This document shows positions 1-10,655 of a stretch of DNA of 64,000 nucleotides, piece after piece (position 1 is the stretch's first letter; each line of letters begins with the position of its first letter). The translations under genes and the position numbers were made by a program. This DNA comes from Trichomonas vaginalis G3. Taxonomy: Eukaryota; Parabasalia; Trichomonadida; Trichomonadidae. Location of the stretch: assembly GCF_026262505.1 (NCBI RefSeq), contig NC_067208.1, forward strand, positions 5,775,962 through 5,839,961. The letters are read 5' to 3'. A model generated the notes under the pieces. That model saw nothing but the letters and a program-made list of their open reading frames with translations. It ran no database searches and was not told the DNA's origin.

Positions 1-687
1 ATCATTTGACTCATTACATTTTAATAGAGAGGATGAACTCAATTAAATTAATACGATGCTTGAAATCTCTAAAGAGATATATTGAAAAAGTGATTATTGA
101 AAATACATTCCCCTCAAAAAAATATTGATAACCGAGGAAAAGAATTCAGGCAAAGACAGTAGTTACACCTGAAAAGTACGATTACACTATACTTCTGGGT
201 GAATGGAATCAAAAAATTTTAGACATTAAATTGAAAAGGATATACTAAGGGCAATTCTTGAAAATTTAAGCTATATTTGCTTGATTTATCCAAATTGAAA
301 ACATGTGATATCATATTTGAAGTAATTAAATCACCGACCAGTTATTGTCTATTGTATTGTTCGTGTAGCAACAGAACTAATTAAACGAAAGTCATTCATT
401 CTTCCAATAAGTGATTTCTTATATCAATAGCCACTTATTCACCAATGCCTGCACAGTTTTATTTCAATAAAAAGATTTTCTTTGAAGATCACAATTGATC
501 AGTTATTTTTCAAGGACATTACGATGATGTACAGAGAATAATCTTCAAATAAATTTATTAATTAATTTGGAATGATTTTATTGAATGAAGCAAGGTAGAA
601 GAATGAGAAACAAATAAAATCAGATGCTATTACTAGGGTAATTATTTTCTGATACATCATTTCAGCCGATTTATTTTTTGCTGAATT
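1..687. other. Intergenic, no gene seen
   Basis: A+T-rich sequence without a convincing coding region on either strand. It ends at the left target-site duplication of the Mutator-like element. Confidence 0.5.
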
Positions 688-697
688 CAAATAAAAT
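688..697. repeat. Left target-site duplication of the MULE
   Basis: The 10-mer CAAATAAAAT lies directly outside the left terminal inverted repeat and is repeated exactly at 6342-6351 outside the right one. MULEs typically make 8-11-bp duplications, so both the length and the position fit. Confidence 0.85.
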
Positions 698-830
698 GGT
701 AAAAAAGGGGGTTGGCGTCCTAAGGCGTCCTAGTGTAAATTTCTCAAAATTGGATATTTACATCACATTTTTGAGAGGTTTATGGGTCCTAAGGGAAAAT
801 TGAATAGCTAGGGCTCCCGAATTTTCATTC
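698..830. repeat. Left terminal inverted repeat of the MULE
   Basis: Matches the reverse complement of about 6225-6341. The best block is GCGTCCTAAGGCGTCCT, itself a tandem doubling of GGCGTCCT. Homology continues more weakly through a GTGTAAA / TTTTTGAGA / TTTATGG portion. The inner limit is approximate. Confidence 0.8.
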
Positions 831-1563
831 TAAGATTTAAAATTATTATATACTTAAGTATAATACAAGCAATATAAAAATTAAATTTTTATTATGTTAA
901 CTTATAAGAAATTTTTTTGAATTATCGTTGATTTATTGTAATCTTTCCAGGCTATACTTTTGAATCAACTTTACCTGTCATACGCATTATATGTAGTAGA
1001 TGTCCAGGTGTAGCTATTATATCCCAGCAACATTGGTATTTTATCATTGTAAGATATCAAAATGAAGCGTTTTTTCAGATATAATTTTCGTAAATTTTTC
1101 AAAAATAAGATGGTAAAAAGCCTCGACTTGCTCGAAAAATAACAATTTTTTTACTTGTAAAATAACCCTTTCAGCATGGGCAGCTATTCAATCACTATTT
1201 CTTTTTCTAAAAGTATATTTTTCAAAAAAAATTAAGATCAAATTCGACAATTTCTTGATGAAAGCAAAAATATTACACATACTTCTAGATGCATGGGATA
1301 AAATATGCAATTATCCAATCAATTCGCATGATTTGAAAAAAAAATCTAAATTTGATAAAAATGTAGAAATTTTTTATTTTTAACTTGAGATTCGATTTTT
1401 TTGATCCAATTTGTGATTTTTTTTGATCGGAATTTCAATTAATTTGTTGATCAAAAATGACCTCACAATGTTTGATCATAAGTGAAGTCATCTTCATGGG
1501 TATTTAGAAATTCCAAGAGAAATTGCTTATTTCTCGCAGATGTAATATCTGAGAAAATCGAAT
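831..1563. other. MULE interior, no gene seen
   Basis: Very A+T-rich. The part near 1430-1560 may be the decayed 3' end of the minus-strand fragment that follows; nothing else is recognisable. Confidence 0.4.
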
Positions 1564-2570
1564 TTAAATATTCATAGAAACCCAAATCATTCTCCGGTTC
1601 GAATAATTCATCTGTTGCTTTTTCTGTTTTTCTATGAATTTTAATAATTTGATTAATAAATCTTCATCAGGAAGAATTATTGCTGCATTTGTGATAAAAT
1701 TCCATATTGAGGTAATATGGCAATAATTACATTTATAAAATGTAATTTTAGCCAAAATTTTTGGGCAAATTCGCATAATAGCATTAATATTTGAAGCTGA
1801 GATTAAACATGTGATTACTTCTGTAACTTTTGGAAAATCATCGCAATTTTATCTCTTTATATTGAATTGAGAAATAAAAAAAATCAAATGGATTCATTTC
1901 TTCAATTTCAAGGAGATTGTAAAAATTGATAGAAGTGTTATTGCAACAAATTGTATTTGCAGCAAAAAAATATCATTTGCTCGATTCCATTTTTGGAATA
2001 AATTTGCTGGAACAATGTTAAATTAAAACAGTTGCTTAATTTTTCTTCATTGTTTTCATAAAAAAGTAACAAGTTTGCAACTGAAATTTCAAAATTTTGA
2101 TAATTGCCAGTTATTTCAGTAAATATATATATTTGCTTTTCTTCATCTAAAAATGGCAAATATTGATTTGCAATATTAACTAAAGTTTGGGATAAATTGT
2201 TCCAGTTTGATTTTACAACTTGTGAGCACATTATGTAATATGTAAATTTATCCGCTTTGTAGGAATTTAAAATTGTGTTTGTTGTTCTGTTTCAGTTAAA
2301 TTACTGAATTTTTCAAGATTAATATTGTGATAAAAAATAGAATCCTTGAAACATTCTGATATCTTTTCAATGTTTAAAACGGATGCTAAAAAATGTAAAA
2401 GAACTTCATCAGTCACTGTGATTTTTTTTGAAAAATTTATCCCAATTCAAGCATCCAATTGATCTTTCTGTCATTGTACTTATGCATTGATAAAGTTGAT
2501 TTAATGAATCCGAAGAATAATCATTATGCTTGACTAGTTGAGTTAGTTGATACAGACTGTCGTCAGCCAT
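1564..2570 (-). pseudogene. Decayed fragment of an unidentified helical protein, inside the MULE
   Basis: A start codon at 2570 opens MADDSLYQLTQLVKHNDYSS. The frame runs to about 2430, where a run of eight A (coding strand) shifts it. One base less restores a good frame (ITVTDEVLLHFLASVLNIEK) to about 2268, where a stop occurs. Further coding-like blocks follow at 2231-1938 (starting MCSQVVKSNWNNLSQTLVNI) and 1776-1564, separated by more stops. The composition is that of an alpha-helical repeat or solenoid protein; the family was not recognised. It lies between the MULE ends and opposite to the transposase, so it may be a captured host gene fragment. Function unknown. Confidence 0.6.
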
Positions 2571-2618
2571 TTTAAAAAATGAATAAAATTGTATAGTAAA
2601 TTATATTTGTGAAATTTG

Positions 2619-3180
2619 TGACGCTACATTCAATCTAAGACCAATATCTCAAAGAATTACTCATTTAAGTATTACTTTTCATTGTTTTTTAAAAATATCT
2701 TTGCTTATTTGTTCACTTTTTTGACATTTATTATATGCTTTTTATCATATTTCCGATGATATGAATATATATTCTATATAAGAATGACGCTACATTCAAT
2801 CTAAGACCAATATCTCAAAGAATTACTCATTTAAGTATTACTTTCATTGTTTTTTAAAAAATATCTTTGCTTATTTGTTCACTTTTTTGACATTTATTAT
2901 ATGCTTTTTATTATTTCCGATGATATGAATATATATTCTATATAAGAATGACGCTACATTCAATCTAAGACCAATATCTCAAAGAATTACTCATTTAAGT
3001 ATTACTTTTCATTGTTTTTTAAAAAATATCTTTGCTTATTGTTCACTTTTTTGACATTTATTATATGCTTTTTATCATATTTCGATGATATGAATATATA
3101 TTCTATATAAGAATGACGCTACATTCATCTAAGACCAATATCTCAAAGAATTACTCATTTAAGTATTACTTTTCATTTTT
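2619..3180. repeat. Tandem repeat, about 165-bp unit, 3.4 copies
   Basis: Unit starts (TGACGCTACATTCA) are at 2619, 2785, 2949 and 3114, a spacing of 164-166 bases. The last copy is cut after about 65 bases. Copies differ by single-base indels, mostly in T or A runs. The array lies between the gene fragment and the transposase, wholly within the MULE. Confidence 0.92.
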
Positions 3181-3429
3181 GATTCAATTTTCGAACGGTT
3201 TTCGTAAATTTTGCATCATTTCATTTTTTAATGGGAAAATCATCTATATTTAATCAAAAAAGAGCAAACTTTACAGACGAAAATAAAATATCATATCACG
3301 AAAATCTGATAAATACCAAAATCAACATCGAGAGATGAAAAAACGAATATAATCAAACAAGTTCTTCAATATTTTAATATTAAATACGCCGAAAAAAATC
3401 TAAAGCTGTCAGAAGATATTTTAGTTATA

Positions 3430-5481
3430 TATTTGCAGTTAAAAATATTCCCGCAGTTACTGGAAAATATCCTGATACAATTGTTCGCAAAGATATGCTT
3501 TATTCGCATGATCATACAAATATTATTAATTCAAATAATATTGAACGTTACTACCGTTGCATCGATCATTCTTGTCAAGCACGTTATTTAGTTAAAATTG
3601 AGAACAGTTCAGTTTCCGAAGATTTACAAAAGGAACATATACCCGAATGCAGACAATTTAAAAAGTTACAAAATGAAAAAATGATCTTCATAAATCAATG
3701 ACTCTGACAGAAATATACAATAAGGCAATGGCAAAATTTTCTGAAGACAACGGCACTTTTCAGCAGATTAAAAATTTATGACAGAACTTGCTGTTGTACT
3801 GATGAAAAATCCATTAATTAAAGATTCATTGGTCAGGGAAGTTTATAATAAGTCCAGAAAATTTTCTGTTGGAGAAAAAATTACAGACGATGAAATTGCT
3901 AATTTTTGTTTAATAAATGGCGAGCAGTTTTTCATTGGCCATGATTTTCAAGCAAATTGTGAGACGATGTTTTTTGGTTTTGAGAAGGCAATTCAATTTG
4001 CAAAAGAAGCCACAGATTTATTTTGCGATGGAACTTTTAAAATTACACCAAAACATTTTCAAAAAGGACAGATGCTAACAATTATGATTTGTGAACCTTC
4101 AACAAATCAATATCTACCACTTTTATTTATATTCATGAAAAACCGCACATTTGAATCTTATAAGAAGGCATTTGAATATATTTTTACTGTCAAGGGTATT
4201 CAATTTTCAAAGCTAATTCAAATTCATTGTGATTTTGAAAAGGGAATGATAGAGGCACTTCAACAAATTTTCCCTAAAGTCCGTATAATTGGATGCCTAT
4301 TTCATTTCAAACAAGCTTTACACAGGAAACTTGTAGCACTTTATACAAAAAATTTCAATACTTTACAAAATTCTTTATTTAAGCTATATTCTATTACTCC
4401 ATTCATGTCTCATGAAGAATTTGTACTTACAATGCATATAATTAATCAAAATAAAGTTGATTCGATCAAAGATTATATTGATTATTTCAACAAAGTTTGG
4501 TTGCCGCACTACAATTTAATATCTCAATATAATAATGCAACTGCAATATTCACTAATGATTGCCTCGAGAGTATGCATTCAGAATTTTCTTCGTTAAAAC
4601 ATCCAAACATTTATGAAGCTATTAAGAAGATATCTCAAATCCAATTAGATAAATATAACGCCATCAAAAATAACCAGAAGATCGAGCGCCATATAAAAAC
4701 CGTTATCACTGATAGCTACAAAAATTATATTCTTGACTGCTTTCAAAAAGAACTTGAGAAAACAATTTTTTCTATCAAACAATACAACGTAAGTGATCTT
4801 TCTTTGGCTCAGAACGAGATTTCTCCATATGGTTCCATAGAATCGAGTTCATTGTTCGAAAATATTCCAGTTCATGATGCAGATATACTCAAATCGATCG
4901 ATCTAACAGATAAAGATACAATGATCACTAAGTTTATTAATGAAAAAAGAGAAAAAATTATGGCATTATTTAATGAAACATTAAATCATCCAGATTTTAA
5001 TTCATCCACTCCAATTCAAACTAATTTTGAGCAAGCCGATACAAATCAAGGTTCAGATGCTCCAATTCGCTCCGAAAATTCAAATATTGCAGACTCTACA
5101 GATTTAGAACCAGAAAATCAAAACCATCCTTCTACAAATCAAATGTCTAGTAATCTAGAACATAAGCTGGACCTTCTTGATCATATTGAAAAACAATTAT
5201 CGAAAATGCGCTCGTTATTGGGAATTCTTCCTACTACAAATGCTATTGTTGGGCCGTCAAAACAAGTTTCAGTTAATAGCAAGCAAAATTCTGAAAAAAA
5301 TAAGAAAAAATCTTCCATAACAACAAAATCAAACAATAAAAAACAAAATTCATCCGACAATCCTCATAAACGTAAAGCTCCTATTTCGGAAAGGATTCTC
5401 AGCGATAATAACTTATATTTTCAAGTTCATCGAAAGAGATCGAAAAGCAAACGTTCCACATCTACAGAGAAAAAGAATTGA
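3430..5481 (+). pseudogene. MULE transposase with FLYWCH-like zinc finger, frameshifted
   Basis: The core frame from 3778 encodes 567 residues with a MULE catalytic domain. Asp84 lies in DGTF, Asp152 in HCDFEKG, Glu284 in TNDCLESMHSEF, and the Cys173/His176 pair in CLFHFKQALH. The C-terminus is Lys/Arg-rich, as expected for nuclear import and DNA contact. Upstream, in another frame (about 3430-3701), is a FLYWCH-like module, YYRCIDHSCQARY then HIPECRQF, giving a C-C-H-C set. The linker between them (LTEIYNKAMAKFSEDNGTF, about 3703-3775) is in a third frame and ends in a stop, so at least two frameshifts separate finger and catalytic core. FLYWCH plus MULE architecture is known from Phantom-type and trichomonad Mutator elements. 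Confidence 0.85.
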
Positions 5482-6224
5482 TATATGAAGTCTAATTCCT
5501 TTTATAACTACTATATTTTTATTCTTATGACTAAAAAATAATATATTATTTAACAATTTTCATTTTTTTCTTTTAACAATTTCGTTTTATTTCCATTTAT
5601 TGTTAAATGATTTTTAGCATACACCTTTCTTTGTTCATCTTCTAAATACAATTTATTTTTTCTTAGATATAATTCTATTCATTCAATTCGATCGTCATTT
5701 TTCAGTACATGATCGTAATTTTCAATTATTGATCGCAATTTTACTTCAGAATTTGTTCGCAATATTGCTTATCAAAATTATATCTCTATTCTCTCATTTC
5801 TGTTTAGTCAATATCATTACACTCCTATTGTCTAATAACATGCTATTAATTTTCTTAAAATTAAAAAAAAAATATCAACTTTTAAAAACAGAAACTTAAC
5901 ATCCTTAGGTCAATGAATTTTGATGTGAGATACATTTAATCTGTTTTTCTTTTTTATTTTAAATAATTGAATATTTATAGTTGTTATGGGTCTTACATCA
6001 TGTAAAACGAGTTTTCTTAAAGTAAATTTACTTTTTCTTCAATCTTTCTTACATATTTATTAAAAAAAAAAATTATCCAAAAAAAGATGTTTTAGAATGA
6101 AAAAAATAGAAAAATCTTCATTTATAGTCTTTCTTGAATGTATACGTTTTGATTTTTTTCTTTTTTAAAAAATTCAATTTCTAGAAAAATCGAGAAAAAA
6201 TCATTTTCTTCTATTTTTAGGACG
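5482..6224. other. MULE interior 3' of the transposase, no gene seen
   Basis: A+T-rich spacer with long A and T runs. It probably holds the transposase 3' UTR. No coding region is supported. Confidence 0.5.
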
Positions 6225-6341
6225 CCATACCCATTGAAATCTCCTCTCAGGACGCCATAAACTATTCAATTATGGTGTAAACTTCTCAAAAATTGAATAG
6301 TTTACATCAGGACGCCTTAGGACGCAAACCCTTTACGCGCC
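6225..6341. repeat. Right terminal inverted repeat of the MULE
   Basis: Contains three copies of AGGACGCC or AGGACGC and a self-complementary middle part (AAACTATTCAATT ... AATTGAATAGTTTA). The outermost 50 bases are the inverted counterpart of 698-750. Confidence 0.8.
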
Positions 6342-6351
6342 CAAATAAAAT
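6342..6351. repeat. Right target-site duplication of the MULE
   Basis: Exact second copy of CAAATAAAAT, immediately outside the right terminal inverted repeat. Confidence 0.85.
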
Positions 6352-7417
6352 ATCTAATTTATTTAAAAGATGATATTGCCAAATATACATAGCTTTATCA
6401 AAGGTTTTATATTACTTATTATTGTGTTATACTTTTTTAGATTTATCAATGATTTTTTTTTATAATTCAATTTCGAGGGATACAATAATGTACACAGTAC
6501 ATTTTCTATAAAAGAGCTTTAGGAACTAGTTCTTGAGAAATGATTAAAGAAATTTAAAATGTGAGAATTGTATCAAATCAATGAAATTGGGATAAATAAA
6601 TTCATTTTTAGAATTGTGTTTAATTAAATATGTGAAGTTTTTTATGATATGGAAAAATAATTAAATCATATTGTAAATTCATTTGATTTTCCTCAAATAA
6701 TTGTGTGGATGATTTACAATAAAGCTACGTGAATTAAATCTTTAAATTTATCAATCTATGGAAGTCATTTGCTTGCTTTCAAATAATTAGGAGAAGATAT
6801 CACTAATAAAATGAATTTCACATCTCGAAACACAAACTCAGATAGCTCATCAAATCATTTTATATAGTTGTAATGCATACTGCATCAAAACAATTAACGG
6901 ATTTTTATTAAATTACATTTATAATAACAGGATTGAGATATGATTAACTAAAATAACACACTCCATATGTTCAACAAAATGATAAGTCATCTATCTCAAA
7001 AATCAGACTATTTATTATCAAACAAGTGATATTTTGAAAATTATTATATCAAGATTATCCTTCATTCTAGATATCAGATCGATAAAGGATATTTAACAAT
7101 CATAGAAAAAACAGCACCAATTTAACAAACATGTTGATTGGCTTCTTCACACATTACATATAACGAAATCAAAAGGGCAAAACAAATATTGTATGAGACC
7201 ATTTAGTTTATTGCCTTATTCTCAAATTTATATTTTTCTTGTTGAATATAATTTATACAATCATTAGCAAAATAGAACTTAAAAAGTTTTATATATCATC
7301 AAGGTAATATAATGTTGAGCGCCATGGGATTCAATGGGCAAACCCAAATTTTAGCTAAAAGTGACAGGGAAAAAACGTTTAGTATTAAAAAAAAGACCGA
7401 TGAGAGCTTCGTTCGAA
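6352..7417. other. Intergenic, no gene seen
   Basis: A+T-rich. A short open frame from 7312 to 7497 is better explained by the structured repeat within it (7418-7487) than by coding. One copy of the AAAAGTGACA decamer lies at 7357-7366. Confidence 0.5.
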
Positions 7418-7487
7418 ATATAGAGGGAACTGAGAATGCGCAACCATTCTCAGGGAATATTGGATGCTATTCCCGTTCCCTCTGTAT
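7418..7487. repeat. Perfect three-way-junction inverted repeat, about 70 nt
   Basis: The outer stem is ATATAGAGGGAAC (7418-7430) pairing with GTTCCCTCTGTAT (7475-7487), 13 pairs with one T-G wobble. Inside it, with no unpaired base at the junction, are two hairpins: TGAGAATG/CATTCTCA (7431-7438, 7445-7452; loop CGCAAC) and GGGAATA/TATTCCC (7453-7459, 7468-7474; 8-base loop). It could be a structured RNA gene or a folded mobile-element relic. No family was recognised. Confidence 0.75.
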
Positions 7488-7739
7488 GGAAAATTGAGGT
7501 TTTCAAAGGGAGTTAAAATAATATCAAATTTATACTAATTTACTTCAAAATACAAAAGTATTTGACAGCTAAAATTAGTTACTTTAGCAAGCCTATCAAT
7601 ACCCTTTTACGATTATTGTTACTTTTTCGAAATAAAATAAATTTATTATCAAAAACCTTTTTTTCTTAGTAAAAATAAACGAAATTTTTTACCTTATGAA
7701 CTTTTGATGGAAATATGCAAATTTAAAATAATAAAGAAA

Positions 7740-7863
7740 GCCGCGAGCGAAGCGATCGGCTTAGTTCGAAGATTTTGATTCAAATCTTTGCTGATCTGTA
7801 ATTCGCGGACGCCGCGAGCGAATCGAGCGGCTTAGGTCTAAGATTTTGATTCAAATCTTTGCT
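7740..7863. repeat. Two 71-bp-spaced GC-rich hairpin units
   Basis: Units begin GCCGCGAGCGAA at 7740 and 7811. Each has a GC-rich hairpin (GCCGC ... GCGGC, intact in the second copy) followed by a palindromic AAGATTT..AAATCTT hairpin. In this A+T-rich setting the base composition stands out strongly. Confidence 0.85.
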
Positions 7864-7932
7864 TATATTCCTTAAATTCTTTATGAAACTCGCAACAGTT
7901 CCATAAAAAATTTTAAATTCTAAACTGTCGAA

Positions 7933-7993
7933 ATTACCGATCGGTAATCACACCCTTCACGGGTGTGTCACTTTTTACAGGTGTGTCACTTTT
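7933..7993. repeat. Abutting palindromes plus doubled GTGTGTCACTTTT
   Basis: ATTACCGATCGGTAAT (7933-7948) is a perfect 16-bp palindrome. It abuts the hairpin CACACCC/GGGTGTG (7949-7955, 7961-7967). Two direct copies of GGTGTGTCACTTTT follow, 18 bases apart; each contains the TGTCACTTTT decamer found through the window. Confidence 0.85.
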
Positions 7994-9490
7994 AGCTAAA
8001 ATTACCCCTACTCGGATTCAATGTTTATATCATCCATACTAAATTAGCTTATATTCACATAGATAAATATAATTTTAAAAGGAATGCAGAAGCTGCGTGG
8101 ACAAAAAAGAAAAATATACAAAATAAATAAGCGAATTCTAGTTCATTAATAAAAATAGAGAGTATAAGTATTTGTGAATTATTGCAGAAAAGAAAAAAAT
8201 TGACTTGGCAAACATATTGAAAAAAGATTCTTCAATTTAATAGGATCTAATTATCTCACAACATAAAATATTATAAGGCATCTTAAATATTAGCTCCTTA
8301 TGAATAAATAAAAAGTATTATTTTATGACGACTTTTTTCCTCAATAGCTTAATTGAATTGTTTTGAAAAAAAAAGCTAATTAATTTTATTGAATATTGTA
8401 GAGTAATGCAATAAAAACGCTTCAGGTTAATAATTACACAATCAATATTGACTTTTTAGCAAGACAACTAACATTTGGAAAGGATTATTTCCATTTTATG
8501 AATTGATGTCATGGATAACAGTTTGCCAATGATTTTTCCTATCATTTAGCCATTTAAATTGTTTTTTTCTTCAAAATTTGCAATCAACAAGATATAAAAA
8601 TAGAAAAAATAACAACATAATAGTATGACATGAAGTTATTGAATTAGCAAACGTTTTTGAATTTTCATACCTCTTGATTTTTTCATAACTCAAGCATCCT
8701 CATTCTAGAACTATACTATATCATTGATACGTAATCCATTTCCAAATCATTTTGAAACAAATTTCATTAATCATATCAATTTAAATTTTAAAAGTAAGGT
8801 TTTGCCCTTCGCTTTAAAAATTTCGAACATATTCTTATATGTGATAATAAATCTTTGCATTATAATACATTTGAACCCGGTTCTATTGATTAAATTCATA
8901 TCAATTTATTTTATTGTGATGAATCAGTGTATGCAAAAAATTTACTAGGTTTTATTGCAAATTTGTTAATGATTGAGAGATTTAATTTTTGACATTCTGA
9001 CAAAATAATTATGTCAAAAATCGGTCAGAGAATTTTGATTTCTCCTATGATTGATTGCGTACTATTTTGCATACTGCTGTTTTGCATAGAGGGTGATTCG
9101 TTCATTTCTTTATTTCCGAAACATTTCTTTTTTCTGAATTGTATTCTATCGTTCCCTTTTGATAGAAAATCTCAAAATTTATCGGCGAATAAATATTGTC
9201 ATAAGCTTACAATATTTCCTAGTGAAATTTAACGTTTAGAAAATATTTTAATTGAATGAATCTTATCTGTTCAGAATTCCAAACCTTTTTCAACTCTTAC
9301 ACAACAAAATACCAAATGATTTATCTCAGAAGAAAATTTCAGTGAAAAATTTACTTTATTTCATCGTTCAACACTTGTTTTTAAATGATCAACATCAATG
9401 ACACTGATCAATGAAAATACCATTTCATAACGTTTGAACTACAAATTAGCCGATATGATCAAGTTTATTTCTCATCGGAATTTTAAAATA
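7994..9490. other. Intergenic, no supported gene
   Basis: Short open frames near 8724-8948 and 9011-9232 have no recognisable domain and have the composition expected of random A+T-rich sequence. I do not call them genes. Confidence 0.45.
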
Positions 9491-10541
9491 AGGGTTTCGT
9501 TTTGCGAAAAAAACGTACAATACGCAATTTCGCTAAAAAAAAACATTTAGCTAGCAATTTCGACCTTTGACTCCACTCAAGACGTCACTTTTTTAATTTT
9601 GCGTATCATTTTTTTGGAAAATCTTTATGAATATTATATAAAAAGTCTCTTTAATATCATATTTCATATTTTTATCGATTTTTAAAGTTTTTGCGAAAAG
9701 TATTCAATTATTTTTGCTATTTGGTCGGGTAAATGTCAGATTTGCGACATTTTCTGATATGATATTCAGATTCTACGTTGATAATAATGCTTATAGAACC
9801 CTCTTGCTATTCTGTCAAAATTGCGAAACCGATAGTAAAAATATCTCGCAATATCAAAATTGAGATATTGAGTGAATTATGCATTATAGAGATTAAAAAT
9901 CTGATTTGTGAAAACATCTCATCAGTTTCTAGCTAATTCAAAAATCTTTACTATCTTATTCGATTAAAATGAAAAGGGAATAGTTTCATTATGCTTTAAA
10001 TGACAGCTTTATAATATAATCATAGTTTTCGCTCAATATGCAGCATTTTTTTTTCGAAATCTATGGTCAATATCCTAAATACTGATTGCTTTGCATTCAT
10101 ATCTCTTACATTTTCTATACCCACATCACTATTCATTGCTATTCCTATCTTTTTCATTTTTGTTTGTTTCTCATAATTTCTCAAAAAACATGATAACTTG
10201 ATATTTGTAAATATCATACTTTATAACGTAAATAAGAACTTGACCTATTAAGAAAAGCAGTAATGAAAAGAAAATCTGAAATTCATAAAAATTACAAGTT
10301 TCTGATGACAATTAGCTTAATTAAACCAGGTACAAGATTATATAATTGTATTTTCTATCCAATTATCCATACAATATCTTATCCAGAAAAAATAACTTGA
10401 TCAATACCAAATGATTTTTTAACTAGTAAATAAAGTATTTTTTTACACACACATTGTATATCATAGTTTTTTTTTTGGTTTCGCAAAACATCCAAAAACA
10501 AATATGCTATAAAAGTGACAATTTTAGCAAAACGAAACCCT
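9491..10541. mobile_element. TA-flanked inverted-repeat element, non-autonomous, 1.05 kb
   Basis: The left end is AGGGTTTCGTTTTGCG. The right end is its inverse, GCAAAACGAAACCCT (10527-10541). Both are flanked by TA (9489-9490 and 10542-10543), with similar A/T tracts outside. TA duplications are the signature of Tc1/mariner-type insertion. No transposase frame is present, so it would be non-autonomous. Because the outer tracts are also partly inverse copies of each other, the exact ends are uncertain. Confidence 0.6.
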
Positions 10542-10655
10542 TATTTAAAATTATTGTTGGACATTATATATCCTTTTTCCACAGAGAGATTTCATTTTGA
10601 ATGGTTCACAAAATTTTCTGAATGTTTTCAATTCTAAATAGAATAATATCATCTT

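Larger units (their letters stand above)
698..6341. mobile_element. Mutator-like (MULE) DNA transposon, 5.6 kb, degraded
   Basis: The ends are inverted copies of each other. The left end begins GGTAAAAAAGGGGGTT and then GGCGTCCTAAGGCGTCCT; the right end, read on the minus strand, begins GGCGCGTAAAGGG and then GCGTCCTAAGGCGTCCT. An exact 10-bp direct repeat flanks the ends. Inside are a MULE-type transposase on the plus strand (about 3430-5481), a four-copy tandem repeat (2619-3180) and a decayed unrelated gene fragment on the minus strand (1564-2570). The transposase reading frame is broken upstream of its core, so this copy is probably not autonomous now. The assignment rests on the catalytic-core motifs, the inverted ends and the size of the duplication. 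Confidence 0.88.

Noticed and set aside
698-6341. Polinton/Maverick element
   Set aside because: Length, 10-bp duplication and a MULE-type catalytic core do not fit; no polymerase, integrase or capsid-type gene is present.
7400-7420. Hammerhead-ribozyme-like core (CCGATGAG, short stem, CGAAA) before the three-way junction
   Set aside because: The invariant U after the first C is replaced by C, the base at the cleavage position would be G, and the flanking sequences cannot form stem I. It is at best a degenerate likeness.
7312-7497. 61-residue open frame
   Set aside because: Most of it is the three-way inverted repeat; no domain, and the composition follows the fold rather than codon use.
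8724-9232. Two short open frames (8724-8948 and 9011-9232)
   Set aside because: Phe/Ile-rich, without recognisable domain or neighbours; expected by chance in A+T-rich DNA.
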